Positions 43,671 through 52,783 of a stretch of 64,000 nucleotides of DNA are shown piece by piece (within the stretch, counting starts at the first letter, position 1; every line of letters starts with the position of its first letter). The DNA lies in assembly GCF_902703175.1 (NCBI RefSeq), contig NZ_CACRYJ010000064.1, forward strand, positions 1-64,000, given 5' to 3'. The DNA comes from Occultella aeris (lineage in GTDB: Bacteria; Actinomycetota; Actinomycetes; Actinomycetales; Beutenbergiaceae). The notes under the pieces were generated by a model, which worked only from the letters and a program-made list of their open reading frames with translations, did no database searches and was not told the DNA's origin. The translations under genes and the position numbers were made by a program.

Positions 43671-44594
43671 CTACCCCGTCCGGCTCGGCCCGGCGCACCC
43701 GCGGACCTCGTCGTGCAGCATCCGAGCGACCCATCCGATCGTCTGCTCGGCGACGGGCTGGGTGGTGGCGGGCACTCGGGACTCGGTCAGAGCGGCCACG
43801 ACGAACCGCCCGCCGTCGCGGTGCGTGACGACGCCCACCTCGTGTCTCAGGTGCAGGAAGGTGCCGGTCTTGGAGGCCCAGGACGCGGCGTCGGTGGCCA
43901 GGTCCGGCGCGAGCCGGTGCCGCAGCAGGTTGCCGGCGAGCAACTCCTGAAGGCGATCGGCGGTGCCCGGCAGTAGGTCTGCACCGCTCCAGATCCGTTC
44001 GAACACGTCCGCCATGGCGCGCGCCGAGCCGGAGTTGGCCATGGAGACGTCCAGCTGCGGGATCACGTGGCCCCGGCCCTGGGTGGCGGAGTCGATCGCG
44101 AGCGTCTGAGCCAGATGCGCGTCGGCCGGGTCGAGCCGGGACGCCAGGGACCGGTGCAACTCTCCGATCGTGTGCCGCACGGTGACGTCGGTGATCGACA
44201 TCGACCGGAGCCGCCGGGTCACCTGCTCCGGTGGGCACAACCGGAAGAGCGCCTCGGCCGCCGTGTCGTCACTGACCGCGACGGCGAGATACAGCAGGTC
44301 GGAGAGCGCGATGGAGGCAGGCTCCGTGAACCGGCACAGCCCGGTGGCTCCGGGCACGCGAATCGTGGCGTCGATGAGAACCTGCTCGTCGAGGTCGAGC
44401 TCGCCGGTGCCGGCCAGCTCGAGGACGTCGAGGGCGAGTGGCACCTTGACGAGGGAGGCGAGCGGGAACAGCAGGTCGGGCTCGAGGCCGAGCTCCCGGC
44501 CGGTGTCGAGGTCGCGAACGAGGAGAGAGCCGCGCAGCCCGGCGTCCTCCAGTGCGCTCGAGGCGGCCGCCAGCACCTCCGGGGTGCTCCTCAC
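43671..44594 (-). CDS. BlaB-like serine penicillin-recognising protein
   Basis: 307 aa from GTG 44594, coupled to the LysR gene by a GTGA overlap. Class A beta-lactamase landmarks are S47-L-V-K50, S108-D-D (instead of SDN) and K242-T-G. The EPELN omega-loop Glu needed for deacylation is not seen, and there is no signal peptide. This matches the Streptomyces cacaoi arrangement, where BlaB lies behind the LysR regulator BlaA and helps control the beta-lactamase without being one. A cytoplasmic sensor or accessory role is inferred. Confidence 0.8.
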   Translation of the reverse strand: MRSTPEVLAAASSALEDAGLRGSLLVRDLDTGRELGLEPDLLFPLASLVKVPLALDVLELAGTGELDLDEQVLIDATIRVPGATGLCRFTEPASIALSDLLYLAVAVSDDTAAEALFRLCPPEQVTRRLRSMSITDVTVRHTIGELHRSLASRLDPADAHLAQTLAIDSATQGRGHVIPQLDVSMANSGSARAMADVFERIWSGADLLPGTADRLQELLAGNLLRHRLAPDLATDAASWASKTGTFLHLRHEVGVVTHRDGGRFVVAALTESRVPATTQPVAEQTIGWVARMLHDEVRGCAGPSRTG

Positions 44595-45505
44595 CTCGGC
44601 ACCGCGCCCCGGTCGGACAGCTCGGCACCGAGCGCGCCCGCGACATCGGTGATCGCCACGCCGAGGAAGCGACGGACCAGGTCGGCCTCCCGCCCCGCCA
44701 CGTCGTAGCCCCGGACCAAGCCCGCATCCCCCACCCGTGACCAACCGAGGCCGTACTGCTCGGCGTCCGCCTCCGAGCACAGGACCAGGTCATCCCGCGA
44801 CCACACTTCGGCCACGGCGGCGACCATGTCGGTCGCGACCCGTACCTGCGCCGGAGCGAGTCCGGCGGACTGCGCGGCGAACACCAGGCGGTCGCGCACG
44901 TGCGGCACGGCGTCCTCCGGTTGGATCCAGATCCGGCCGGCCTCCGCCGGCCGGGAGCCGCGTCCACTCCGGATCGACGCCAGGTAGAAGGTGATGTCCG
45001 CACCCAGGTCCCGGCCGCCACGGCTCGATCGGCCGACTCCGAGCGGGACGCACCACCGGGCCTGGTCCGCGGCAGCGGGCTCCAGCCCCAGGTCCAGCAC
45101 CCCCGAGCGGAGCGCATCCGCGCGCTCGGCCGGATCTGCGGGCCGCACCTCGAGGTGTAGGTCGGCGCGCCGCGCGGTCGCGACGAGGTGGGCAAGCTCG
45201 GCAGGCGGGAGGCCGCTCGGTATGCCGAGGGCGATCGGACGGCGGCGCGAACGCCGGGCGTCCACCCGGAGCTCACCAGCGGCGCGGACCAGGCGCTCGG
45301 CGGCGGGCAGCACCTCATGGCCGAGTCGAGTCAGCTCCACGCGTCGCGACGTCCGTTCGAAGAGGCGACCGCCGAGCTCGACCTCGAGGGCGGCGACCTT
45401 CCGGCTGGCAACCGACTGGGTCACGCCGGCCACTGCGGCGCCGGTCGTGAAGCTGCTCCGCTCCGCGACGCTGACGAACACCTCGCACGCGGAAACGAGA
45501 TCCAT
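44591..45505 (-). CDS. LysR-family regulator of beta-lactamase (BlaA/AmpR-like)
   Basis: 304 aa from ATG 45505 (GTG 45517 also possible). The HTH is at residues 1-60 (SSFTTGAAVAGVTQSVASRKVAALEVEL, key A-S-R-K at the recognition helix), followed by LFERTSRRVELT. The effector domain is PBP-like. It is divergent from the beta-lactamase at 45592 with a T-N11-A dyad between them, as for BlaA and AmpR. It probably activates the lactamase in response to beta-lactams or wall fragments. Confidence 0.88.
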   Translation of the reverse strand: MDLVSACEVFVSVAERSSFTTGAAVAGVTQSVASRKVAALEVELGGRLFERTSRRVELTRLGHEVLPAAERLVRAAGELRVDARRSRRRPIALGIPSGLPPAELAHLVATARRADLHLEVRPADPAERADALRSGVLDLGLEPAAADQARWCVPLGVGRSSRGGRDLGADITFYLASIRSGRGSRPAEAGRIWIQPEDAVPHVRDRLVFAAQSAGLAPAQVRVATDMVAAVAEVWSRDDLVLCSEADAEQYGLGWSRVGDAGLVRGYDVAGREADLVRRFLGVAITDVAGALGAELSDRGAVPR

Positions 45506-45518
45506 TCGAACAGTCACG

Positions 45519-45535
45519 GATGCGAAATTAGCATC
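45519..45535. promoter_or_regulatory. LysR-type binding box (T-N11-A)
   Basis: GATGC and GCATC flank GAAATTA. The T at 45521 and A at 45533 give the T-N11-A spacing of LysR operators. It lies just before the LysR start and about 60 nt upstream of the beta-lactamase start. Confidence 0.65.
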
Positions 45536-45591
45536 AATGGCGATCTTCAGTGCTTGGACTGCATGGCTGCTCGGCACCGATGCTCTCTGCC

Positions 45592-46524
45592 ATGAGCACT
45601 GATACCGACCTCACCGCACCCAGCCGCCGCGCCATCCTCCGTTGGGGTTCGGCCACCGCCGCCTCCGTCGGCCTGTTCGGCAGCGCCGCTCTGACTGCGT
45701 GCGCCGGTCCCTCGCCGGCCCACTCCGACCCGACCGACCGGGGTCCTGACGCGCTCGTCAGGCTCGAGGAGGAGTCCGGTGTCCGGATCGGAGCCGTCGG
45801 GATCAGCTCGGCCGCTCGCGTGGCTCACCGCGCCGAGGAGGCGTTCCCGATGTGTTCCCTGTTCAAGGTCCTGGCCGTGGCCTCGCTCCTGCGCGAGCGA
45901 GCCTATGACGACGCCTATTGGGCCGAGCCGATCCCGTTCGGACCGGCGGACCTGGTCGAGGACTCACCGGTCACCTCCGCGACAACCACCTGGGCGATGA
46001 GCCCGACGGCACTCGCCGATGCGGCGCTGCGATTCAGCGACAACACGGCGGGGAACCTACTGTTGGCCGAGCTCGGTGGTCCGGAGGCGATCACCACCTT
46101 CGCCGCGGACCTCGGCGCGGCGAGCACCAGGCTGGACCGTTGGGAGCCGGAACTCAACGAGGCGACCCCGGGCGACCTGCGCGACACCTCCACCCCCTCG
46201 GACATCGCACTGCTGTACCGGGCGCTGCTGCTCGAGGACCGGGCCGGCGTGCTGACCGGCGCACGACTGCGGGACTGGATGCTCCGCAACACGACCTCGG
46301 CCGCACGGATCAGGGCGGGCCTGGACGGCGACGTCGAACTGGCGGACAAGACCGGTGCCGGCAGTTACGGCGTCGTCAACGACGCCGGCATGCTCTGGAG
46401 CGCTGGTTCCGACCCGGTCACCTTGGTGATCCTGACCCGCACCGACGACCCGGCCGCTGCCAACGACAACGAGGTCGTCGCCGAGGCGACCCGCATCATC
46501 ATGAGCGAGCTGACCCGTGGGTGA
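45592..46524 (+). CDS. Class A beta-lactamase (Tat lipoprotein)
   Basis: 310 aa. Tat motif SRRAIL with a hydrophobic stretch and lipobox LTAC (C37). Active-site motifs are complete: S89-L-F-K92, S149-D-N151, E185-P-E-L-N and K253-T-G. It hydrolyses penicillins or related beta-lactams outside the membrane. Divergent from the LysR gene, which probably controls it. The next gene overlaps its stop by 8 nt. Confidence 0.93.
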   Translation: MSTDTDLTAPSRRAILRWGSATAASVGLFGSAALTACAGPSPAHSDPTDRGPDALVRLEEESGVRIGAVGISSAARVAHRAEEAFPMCSLFKVLAVASLLRERAYDDAYWAEPIPFGPADLVEDSPVTSATTTWAMSPTALADAALRFSDNTAGNLLLAELGGPEAITTFAADLGAASTRLDRWEPELNEATPGDLRDTSTPSDIALLYRALLLEDRAGVLTGARLRDWMLRNTTSAARIRAGLDGDVELADKTGAGSYGVVNDAGMLWSAGSDPVTLVILTRTDDPAAANDNEVVAEATRIIMSELTRG

Positions 46525-46828
46525 GGCGACCCGGGGCGACCGGGTCCGGTCGCTGGCCGGCCTCGCGGTGGGCGCAGGTGGCTCGCTCGTCACTGCGATC
46601 TCGATCCTGCCGGCGGTCGTCTCCGCCGCGGGCTGGGGAGCCGGCACTTTGCTCCTGGCGATGCTCCTGTCGGCTCTGTTGATCGCCGTGCCGGTGTCCC
46701 TCGGCCTGGCCATCGCGAGCCCCCGTGGAACCCGCTGGCGTTGGGCGGCGGTCGCCGTTGCTGCGCTGGTCGTGGTGCTGGTGCTGAGGCCCGCCGTCGG
46801 TTCGCTCGACGTGCTCTGGTTGGGCTGA
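46517..46828 (+). CDS. Small membrane protein after the beta-lactamase
   Basis: 103 aa, GTG start overlapping the lactamase stop. Three hydrophobic spans (about 14-36, 41-67, 75-96). No known family. The overlap suggests co-expression with the lactamase. Confidence 0.65.
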   Translation: MGEATRGDRVRSLAGLAVGAGGSLVTAISILPAVVSAAGWGAGTLLLAMLLSALLIAVPVSLGLAIASPRGTRWRWAAVAVAALVVVLVLRPAVGSLDVLWLG

Positions 46829-46938
46829 CCCCGCATCGATCGGCACGACCGTCCTGGAACCATCCGAACTGGGTGGTGGCCCTGGGAACGGTGCGCTGTC
46901 ACGATGTGCGAACCACCCGAAGCACAGATGGGCACCAG

Positions 46939-49371
46939 ATGGTCACCGAGCACCGCGCGGCAGCGAACGATCCGGACGCTGAACCGCTCCATGATGCGGG
47001 AGCCGCCACCGAGCAGTCCGGCGACGTGGGCCGGGCGAGCCGGTGGTTCGCCGGCGCGCCCCGGGCGCCGCGGGACCGCCGTCCGACGGACGCGGTGCTG
47101 TTGGGCCTCTCCGCGCTGATCCTGCTCCTGGTGTGGGCGTTCGCACGCCCCGCGAGCACGGATCTCCGGGTGCTCGAGTCCTTTGCCGACTCCACCTGGT
47201 TCGGGTCCTGGATCTGGCAGGCCCTCCTCACCCTGCTGATGATGTGGGCGGCACTTCTCATCACGGTCGCGATCGCCTGCGGTCGCTGGCACCTCGTCCG
47301 CGACCAGGCCGCTGCCGCCATCGCATCGGCTGCAGGTGCGGTCGTGGTGGGACTGACGGTCGGCTCCGCGGCCGACGCGACGGACGCGCTCATGCCATGG
47401 TCCGCCGACGGCGCTACGTACCCGGGCCTGGTGCTCGCCGTGACGACCGCCGTCGTCACCGTCACGGCACCACAGGTGGTCGCGCCGGTACGCCGGATCG
47501 GCCGCGCCCTGGTGATCGCCGGCGCCGTCGCCGCCGTTGCCACCGGCATCACCGGTCCCTGGGGCAGCCTCACCGGGGTGGCCCTCGGCTGGGTCACCGC
47601 GGCCGTCGTACACCTGATCGCCGGATCACCCGGCGGCCGGCTCACTCTCGCCGAGGTCGGGCGGGCCCTCACGGAGATCGGGGTCGATGCCCGCGACCTG
47701 CGGTACGTGGCCATGAACGAGCGGGGGCAACTCCTGGTGGCCGGCGCCTCCTCCGACGGCGCGGAGCTGTTGGTGCGCGTCTACGGTCGCGACGCCTGGG
47801 ACAGCCAGTTCGTGACGACCGTCGGCACCTCACTGTGGTACCGCGACCGGGAGCCTTCCGCGCGCCTCTCCCGGCTCGGACAGGTGCAGCACGAGGCCTT
47901 CGCGACCCTGCTCGCCGAGCGTTCCGGGGTCCCGGTTCAGCCGATCGTCGCCGCTGGTCTCGCGGGCGACCGGGATGCCCTCCTCGTGGTGAGGGCCGAC
48001 AGCAGTCCGTTCACGAACATGAGCGCCGGCGATGTCCCCGACGTCCTGGTGGCAGGGTACTGGGCCGCCGTCGCCCGCCTGCACGAGATAGGGCTCTCAC
48101 ATGGTTCGCTCCGGCCATCCGCGCTCGTGGTTCGCTCCGATGGCACCGCCGCTCTCGCCGACCTGAGCCAGGCCCGGATCAGCCCGAGCCCGTTCCTGCG
48201 GGCGGCGGACAACGCCGCTCTCCTGATCGCCACGGCCCTGGTGCTCGGACCCGATCGCGCGGTGGCCGCGTCGGCGGCCGCGCTCGGCGGCGAGCAGCTC
48301 GTGGAGGTGCTGCCGCTGCTTCAGCCGGGGCTGCTGGCTCGCACCACCCGCAAGCAGGTGCGCGATCACGGGCTCGACATCGGCGCGTTGCGCACCATGG
48401 CCAGCGAGGCCGCCGGTGTGGAGGCGCCGAAGCTCGCCCAACTGCGCCGGCTCAGCCTCGGCAAGGTCCTGACCGTCGTCGTGGTGGTCCTGCTCGCCTA
48501 CGTCATCGTCGGGGCGATCAGCGGCATCGGGCTGGACAACCTCATCGCCGAGCTCAGCGCGGCCATACCCGGCTGGGTGATCGCGGCGATCCTGGTGACC
48601 CCGCTGGTGCAGGTGGGCTCGGCGATGTCGACCATCGGCGCGTCGCCTCGCCCGTTGCGATTCCTGCCCGTGCTCGCGCTGCAGTACGCCATCCAGTTCA
48701 TGGGTCTGGTGGTGCCGAGCGTCGCAGCCCGGGTCGCCCTGATCGTGCGCTTCTTCCAACGCGCCGGCCTGCCGTCGACCACCGCGGTGACCGTTGGGGC
48801 GATCGACGGCGCCAGCGGCATCGTGACCCAGGCGATCATGCTGGTCGTGTTGGCGGCGACCGGCCTGGTCTCGCTGACCCTGCCGTCGGGCGGCCTGGAG
48901 ATCGACCTGCCGCTGGCGCTGATCGCCCTCGGCTTGGTCGCGGCGATCGGTATCGCCTGGGCGATCCCGCCAGTGCGCCGATTCCTCCGGGCCCGGTTCG
49001 CGGAGACCCACGAGAGCTTGCAGGTGCTCCACTCGCCGAAGAACCTGGCCCTGATGCTCGTCGGCAACGTCGTCGCCCAGACGCTCCTCGCCGTCGTGCT
49101 GTGGCTGTCCCTGCGGGCCTTCGGGCAGGAGCTGCCGCTCACCGAGCTCATCCTGATCCAGTGTGTGGTCGCCCTGTTCGCCGGGCTGATGCCCGTGCCC
49201 GGCGGCATCGGGGTTGCCGAGGCGGCTCTCACCGCCGCCCTGGTCGCCGCCGGCATCGAGGAGGCGACGGCGTTGTCCACGGCCCTCGTGTTCCGGATCG
49301 CCACGTTCTACCTGCCGCCCGCCTACGGCGGTCCCGCCCTTGGCTGGCTCCGACGGCGTGGCGACGTCTGA
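46939..49371 (+). CDS. Flippase-like LPG-synthase membrane domain fused to a pseudokinase
   Basis: 810 aa from ATG 46939. Residues about 40-220 have several membrane spans. Residues about 235-480 resemble a protein kinase/APH-type fold, but the VxK lysine reads VRV, the HxD motif reads HGSLRPS and the DFG motif reads ADLS. The C-terminal 300 residues have eight or so spans of the lysylphosphatidylglycerol synthase transmembrane (UPF0104/AglD) family, with the signature MPVPGGIGVAEAALTAAL. It probably moves a lipid or lipid-linked sugar, gated by the dead kinase; this is inference. Confidence 0.82.
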   Translation: MVTEHRAAANDPDAEPLHDAGAATEQSGDVGRASRWFAGAPRAPRDRRPTDAVLLGLSALILLLVWAFARPASTDLRVLESFADSTWFGSWIWQALLTLLMMWAALLITVAIACGRWHLVRDQAAAAIASAAGAVVVGLTVGSAADATDALMPWSADGATYPGLVLAVTTAVVTVTAPQVVAPVRRIGRALVIAGAVAAVATGITGPWGSLTGVALGWVTAAVVHLIAGSPGGRLTLAEVGRALTEIGVDARDLRYVAMNERGQLLVAGASSDGAELLVRVYGRDAWDSQFVTTVGTSLWYRDREPSARLSRLGQVQHEAFATLLAERSGVPVQPIVAAGLAGDRDALLVVRADSSPFTNMSAGDVPDVLVAGYWAAVARLHEIGLSHGSLRPSALVVRSDGTAALADLSQARISPSPFLRAADNAALLIATALVLGPDRAVAASAAALGGEQLVEVLPLLQPGLLARTTRKQVRDHGLDIGALRTMASEAAGVEAPKLAQLRRLSLGKVLTVVVVVLLAYVIVGAISGIGLDNLIAELSAAIPGWVIAAILVTPLVQVGSAMSTIGASPRPLRFLPVLALQYAIQFMGLVVPSVAARVALIVRFFQRAGLPSTTAVTVGAIDGASGIVTQAIMLVVLAATGLVSLTLPSGGLEIDLPLALIALGLVAAIGIAWAIPPVRRFLRARFAETHESLQVLHSPKNLALMLVGNVVAQTLLAVVLWLSLRAFGQELPLTELILIQCVVALFAGLMPVPGGIGVAEAALTAALVAAGIEEATALSTALVFRIATFYLPPAYGGPALGWLRRRGDV

Positions 49372-49372
49372 A

Positions 49373-49801
49373 CTACTTCGCCTTGGTCTTCCTGCTCGAG
49401 CCGCCACCGTCGGAGCGAGCTTCGGCCACCTTGCGTTTGACGAAGATGACCGGCAGGAGCACGGTCGCGATCATCGTCAGGAGCCAGACCACCACGGACG
49501 TGATGAGCCAGGAACCAACCCCGCCGGTGATCTGGAAGTTGTCACCGAAGACCAGCGAGCTGACCAGTAGCCCGGCGAACGTGCTGACGAGTCCGGCGGC
49601 ACCGATCAGCACTGGCGCACGATTGTTCGCGACCGTCGAGATGAACGGTGATAGCACGGACTGGATCACCGCGAACACCACGACCACGGCGATGAAGGAG
49701 ACCGGGGTGATGGTCAGGTCGTCGATCACGAGCGTCGCGACGGCGAGCCCGACGGCGGCCGCCCCGAGGAAGAAGGCGAGTCGGATCAGCATGCGGATCA
49801 T
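49373..49801 (-). CDS. Phage_holin_4_2-like four-span membrane protein
   Basis: 142 aa from ATG 49801 (ATG 49834 also possible). Four membrane spans and a basic, Lys-rich tail. The pattern ITPVSFIAVVVVFAVIQSVLSPF is that of the superfamily IV 4-TM holin-like family, which in bacteria is chromosomal and of unknown role. Its stop is one base from the stop of the convergent flippase-like gene. Confidence 0.75.
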   Translation of the reverse strand: MIRMLIRLAFFLGAAAVGLAVATLVIDDLTITPVSFIAVVVVFAVIQSVLSPFISTVANNRAPVLIGAAGLVSTFAGLLVSSLVFGDNFQITGGVGSWLITSVVVWLLTMIATVLLPVIFVKRKVAEARSDGGGSSRKTKAK

Positions 49802-49907
49802 CCGGCGGACCTGCTCTCTGCGGTGCCCTGGCACCGGCGGGATGCCGGCGGCAGTCGGTCCGCTCGCATCGCATGCTAGTCCTCACGCGGTCGCGTCCGC
49901 GCGCGGG

Positions 49908-50600
49908 TCAACCCACCTGGACGCTGTCCACCAGAGGTCCGCACCCGGCCTCGATCACGTCTCGGTTGCCGGAGGTCCACTGGCAGTAGACGTGCAGCAG
50001 CTGCGTCTCGGAGAACAGCCAGTAGCCGTGGTAGTCGTAGGAGGCCAGCCCGATGTCCTGCTCGAGGGCGGGCAGCCCGGCGACCGTCGTCATGCTGGCT
50101 TCGGTGAGCGGCTCGGCGTCGATCTGGTCGCGATAGGAGGCGAGCCGGGTCTCGATCGCGGACAGTGGTACCCGGCCACAGTCGTCGGCCACGTCGCCCC
50201 AGTCGAGGCCGGAGTAGAGCACCACGTTCAGCACGTTCAGCGTCGGCAGCGGCGGACTCGTCGGTTCCGCGTACCAGGTGCTCTCGATCGTCTCGACCGG
50301 GTTGTCCTCGTGGTAGGTCGTGACGACCTCGAAGGTCGACGGAGTGGACCAGGTGGCCGTGGCCAGGTCCACGTCGGCGAGCTGCAGCTCCTTCGGGTCG
50401 GGGTCGTCGCTGCATTCGAGGAATCCTGGCGGCACGGTCCGCGGCTCCGTAGGTGTCGCACCGGTCCCGCCGCCCGCGCCGGTGGGCCCGTCGGGTCCGG
50501 GCGCCGGGCTCTCCTGATCGCACCCGGCCACGAGGGCGATCGCCAGCACCGCGGCGGCCACCGCGGTCGCCCGCCGGGCGGGCCGGATCCGGTGGCCCAT
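49908..50600 (-). CDS. Paralogous lipoprotein A (fourth of four coupled)
   Basis: 230 aa. Signal with lipobox LVAGC (C27), then a Pro/Gly/Thr-rich linker. The shared domain follows: PPGFLECSD, ADVDLATATWSTP, then NVLNVVLYSGLDWGD with ADDCGRVP, TVAGLPALEQDIGLASYDYHGYW and ending in LLHVYCQW and a last Cys. Four Cys in the mature domain could form two disulfides. Its start shares one base with the stop of lipoprotein B. Secreted, membrane-anchored; function unknown. Closest to paralogs B and D. Confidence 0.78.
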   Translation of the reverse strand: MGHRIRPARRATAVAAAVLAIALVAGCDQESPAPGPDGPTGAGGGTGATPTEPRTVPPGFLECSDDPDPKELQLADVDLATATWSTPSTFEVVTTYHEDNPVETIESTWYAEPTSPPLPTLNVLNVVLYSGLDWGDVADDCGRVPLSAIETRLASYRDQIDAEPLTEASMTTVAGLPALEQDIGLASYDYHGYWLFSETQLLHVYCQWTSGNRDVIEAGCGPLVDSVQVG

Positions 50601-51280
50601 CAGCTGACCGTCAGCGACTCGACGATCTGCAGGCAGCCGTCCTCGATCGGGGCTCGGTACTCCTCGGCCGTCCACTGGCAGTAGGCGTGCAGCAGCTGGT
50701 TCTCGGAGAACACCCAGTAGCCCGTGTAGTCGTAGGAAGGGAGCCGGATGTCCTGGTGCAGGGCCGGCAGACCGGCGATGGTGATCCGCTCGACCTCACT
50801 GAGCGGCTCGGCCCCGATCTGTTCGCGGTACCGGTCGAGCTGGGCTTCGATCGCGGTGATCGGGACCCGGCCGCACTCGTCGGCCAGGTCGGTCCAGTCG
50901 AGTCCGCCGTAGATCACCACGGCGCCGACGTTCAGCCGCGGCAGCGGATCGTCGACCGGCTCACCGACCCAGTTCGCCAGGATCTCCTCCAGCGGGTTGT
51001 CCTCGACGTAGCCGGTGGCATCGGCCCACCCGATCGGGGTCGCCCAGACCGCCGTGGTCAGGTCCACGTCGGCCAGCTGCAGGTCCTTGTCACTCGCCGC
51101 ATCGGGGCACTCGAGGAACCCGGCTGGCGCGCTCGGCTGGGCGGTGGGTGTTCCGCTCATCGAGCCGCCGCCGGTGGGACGGCCCGGGTCCTCCGGGCCG
51201 CCGGTGGGCGTGGTGCACCCCGCAAGGAGCACCGCGCCGGCCAGCAGCACTCCCAGCCGCCGCCAGAGTCCGGCCGTCAC
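50600..51280 (-). CDS. Paralogous lipoprotein B (third of four coupled)
   Basis: 226 aa from GTG 51280, which overlaps the stop of lipoprotein C (GTGA). Lipobox LLAGC. Same domain order as A: GFLECPD, ADVDLTTAVWATP, VIYGGLDWTDLADECG, TIAGLPALHQDIRLPSYDYTGYW, HAYCQW. The strict conservation of the Trp/Asp/Cys positions with divergent surfaces suggests duplicated ligand-binding proteins. Confidence 0.78.
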   Translation of the reverse strand: MTAGLWRRLGVLLAGAVLLAGCTTPTGGPEDPGRPTGGGSMSGTPTAQPSAPAGFLECPDAASDKDLQLADVDLTTAVWATPIGWADATGYVEDNPLEEILANWVGEPVDDPLPRLNVGAVVIYGGLDWTDLADECGRVPITAIEAQLDRYREQIGAEPLSEVERITIAGLPALHQDIRLPSYDYTGYWVFSENQLLHAYCQWTAEEYRAPIEDGCLQIVESLTVS

Positions 51281-51993
51281 GGGATCACCACCGACTCGAG
51301 AAACTGGTCGCAGCCCGCCTCGAGGCCAGGCCGCTCGGCCTCCGAGACCCACTGACACTGCAGATGCAGCAGCTGGGTGTTCGAGTAGAGCCACCAGCCG
51401 TGCGCCTGGGTGCCCTCGAACGTGAAGTCGTGAGCGATCGCCGGCTGCCCACCGATCCGGACGATCTCCGATTCACCGACCGGCACATCGGTGGTGCCCG
51501 GAACCTCCCAGTACTCGGCGACCCGGGCCAGCGCGGCCTCGATCGGGATCTGGGCACAGCCGCCGACGACCAGGTCGCCCCACGCGACCTCCGGGTAGAA
51601 CGTCACCGCGATCGCCGACGCGGCCGTGGCCTCCGGCCCCTCGTAGGAGGCGACCCAGAGTTCGACGTTCTGTTCCTCGTAGTCGTTGACGGAGACGAAG
51701 TCGTCGCTCTCGTAGAAGTCCGCCGGGGTTGTCCAGGTGACCCCTTCCAGGTCCACGTCGCCGAGGGAGTCCTTGACCTCCTGCCCGCACTCCAGCAGCC
51801 CGGCCGCGCCCGACGGCGTCTCGCCGCCGGACCCCTCCGTGCCGCCCGGGGACGTGGTCGTCTCGGTACCGGTAGGCACCTCGGTGCCCTCGGTGTCGCC
51901 CGGCGTACAGGCGGCGAGGCCGGTCAGCAGCAGCCCGGAACCCAGCGCGACGGCGAGCACCCGGTACCTCGCCGGCGCGGGCCGGTTGCTCAC
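51277..51993 (-). CDS. Paralogous lipoprotein C (second of four coupled)
   Basis: 238 aa from GTG 51993, coupled to lipoprotein D by GTGA. Lipobox LAAC and an acidic/Thr-rich linker. More divergent than A, B and D but retains LLECGQ, VDLEGVTWTTP, VAWGDLVVGGCAQIP, RIGGQPAIAHDFTFEG, GWWLYSNTQLLHLQCQW and the closing Cys. Confidence 0.78.
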   Translation of the reverse strand: MSNRPAPARYRVLAVALGSGLLLTGLAACTPGDTEGTEVPTGTETTTSPGGTEGSGGETPSGAAGLLECGQEVKDSLGDVDLEGVTWTTPADFYESDDFVSVNDYEEQNVELWVASYEGPEATAASAIAVTFYPEVAWGDLVVGGCAQIPIEAALARVAEYWEVPGTTDVPVGESEIVRIGGQPAIAHDFTFEGTQAHGWWLYSNTQLLHLQCQWVSEAERPGLEAGCDQFLESVVIP

Positions 51994-52652
51994 TGGCCGA
52001 CCTGGATCGACGGGATCAGTTCGGCACAGGCGGCCTCGACGAGTTCCTGTTCGTTGGTCCACTGGCAGTAGGCGTGCAGCAATTGACCCTGGGAGAACAG
52101 CCAGTAGCCGTGGTAGTCGTAGTCGGGCAGGTCGATGTACTGCTCGACGGCGGGGAATCCGGCGACGGTGGTCACCTCCGCCTCGGTGATCGGCACGGCG
52201 CCGATCTCCTCCGTGTAGCCGGCCTGCTGGTCGGTGATCACGTCGACGGGCAGGGTGCCGCACTCCCCCGCCTGCTCGCCCCAGTCGACGCCGTCGTAGA
52301 TGACCACGTTCACGATGTTGAGGATGTCGACCTCCGCGGTCGGCTCCGCCGTCCAGGTCGAGAACACCTCGTCGACCGGGTTCTCCTCGTGGTAGATGAA
52401 CGTCTCCTGGAACCCGGACGGCGTCGACCAGGTGGCGGTGGTGAGGTCGACGTCGGCGAGCTCGACCACCTTGTCCGCATCCGGATCGCCGCACTCGAGG
52501 AACCCGCCGGGCGGAGAAGGCGTGTCGCCGCCGCTCGCGTCGGCGGGAGTCGTCGGACCGTCCGCCGAGGGCTCGTCATCACCCGGTCCGCAGGCGGCCA
52601 GGGCCACCGTCGCGAGCGTGGCCACGAGCGCCACGCGCCATCCACTGCGCAT
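51990..52652 (-). CDS. Paralogous lipoprotein D (first of four coupled)
   Basis: 220 aa from ATG 52652 (GTG 52655 adjacent). Lipobox LAAC. Contains GFLECGD, ADVDLTTATWSTP, VVIYDGVDWGEQAGECG, TVAGFPAVEQYIDLPDYDYHGYW and HAYCQW. It heads the coupled set D-C-B-A; a promoter probably lies in 52653-52783. Confidence 0.78.
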   Translation of the reverse strand: MRSGWRVALVATLATVALAACGPGDDEPSADGPTTPADASGGDTPSPPGGFLECGDPDADKVVELADVDLTTATWSTPSGFQETFIYHEENPVDEVFSTWTAEPTAEVDILNIVNVVIYDGVDWGEQAGECGTLPVDVITDQQAGYTEEIGAVPITEAEVTTVAGFPAVEQYIDLPDYDYHGYWLFSQGQLLHAYCQWTNEQELVEAACAELIPSIQVGQ

Positions 52653-52783
52653 CACATGGCTTGTCTAGCACACCCAGGTGGGAGCACCCGGAGCCGTGGG
52701 CGGGCAGCACTGCCCACACGGCCGCGGGACGCACCCAGCCCGGGACGGCCACGTCGGTCCGGACGGCGACCGGCGCCGATCGG

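Noticed and set aside
47043-50684. A 1213-codon open frame on the plus strand
   Set aside because: It is out of frame with the flippase-like gene and antisense to the holin-like and lipoprotein genes. Its product is Arg/Pro/Gly-rich, as expected from shadow frames in GC-rich DNA.
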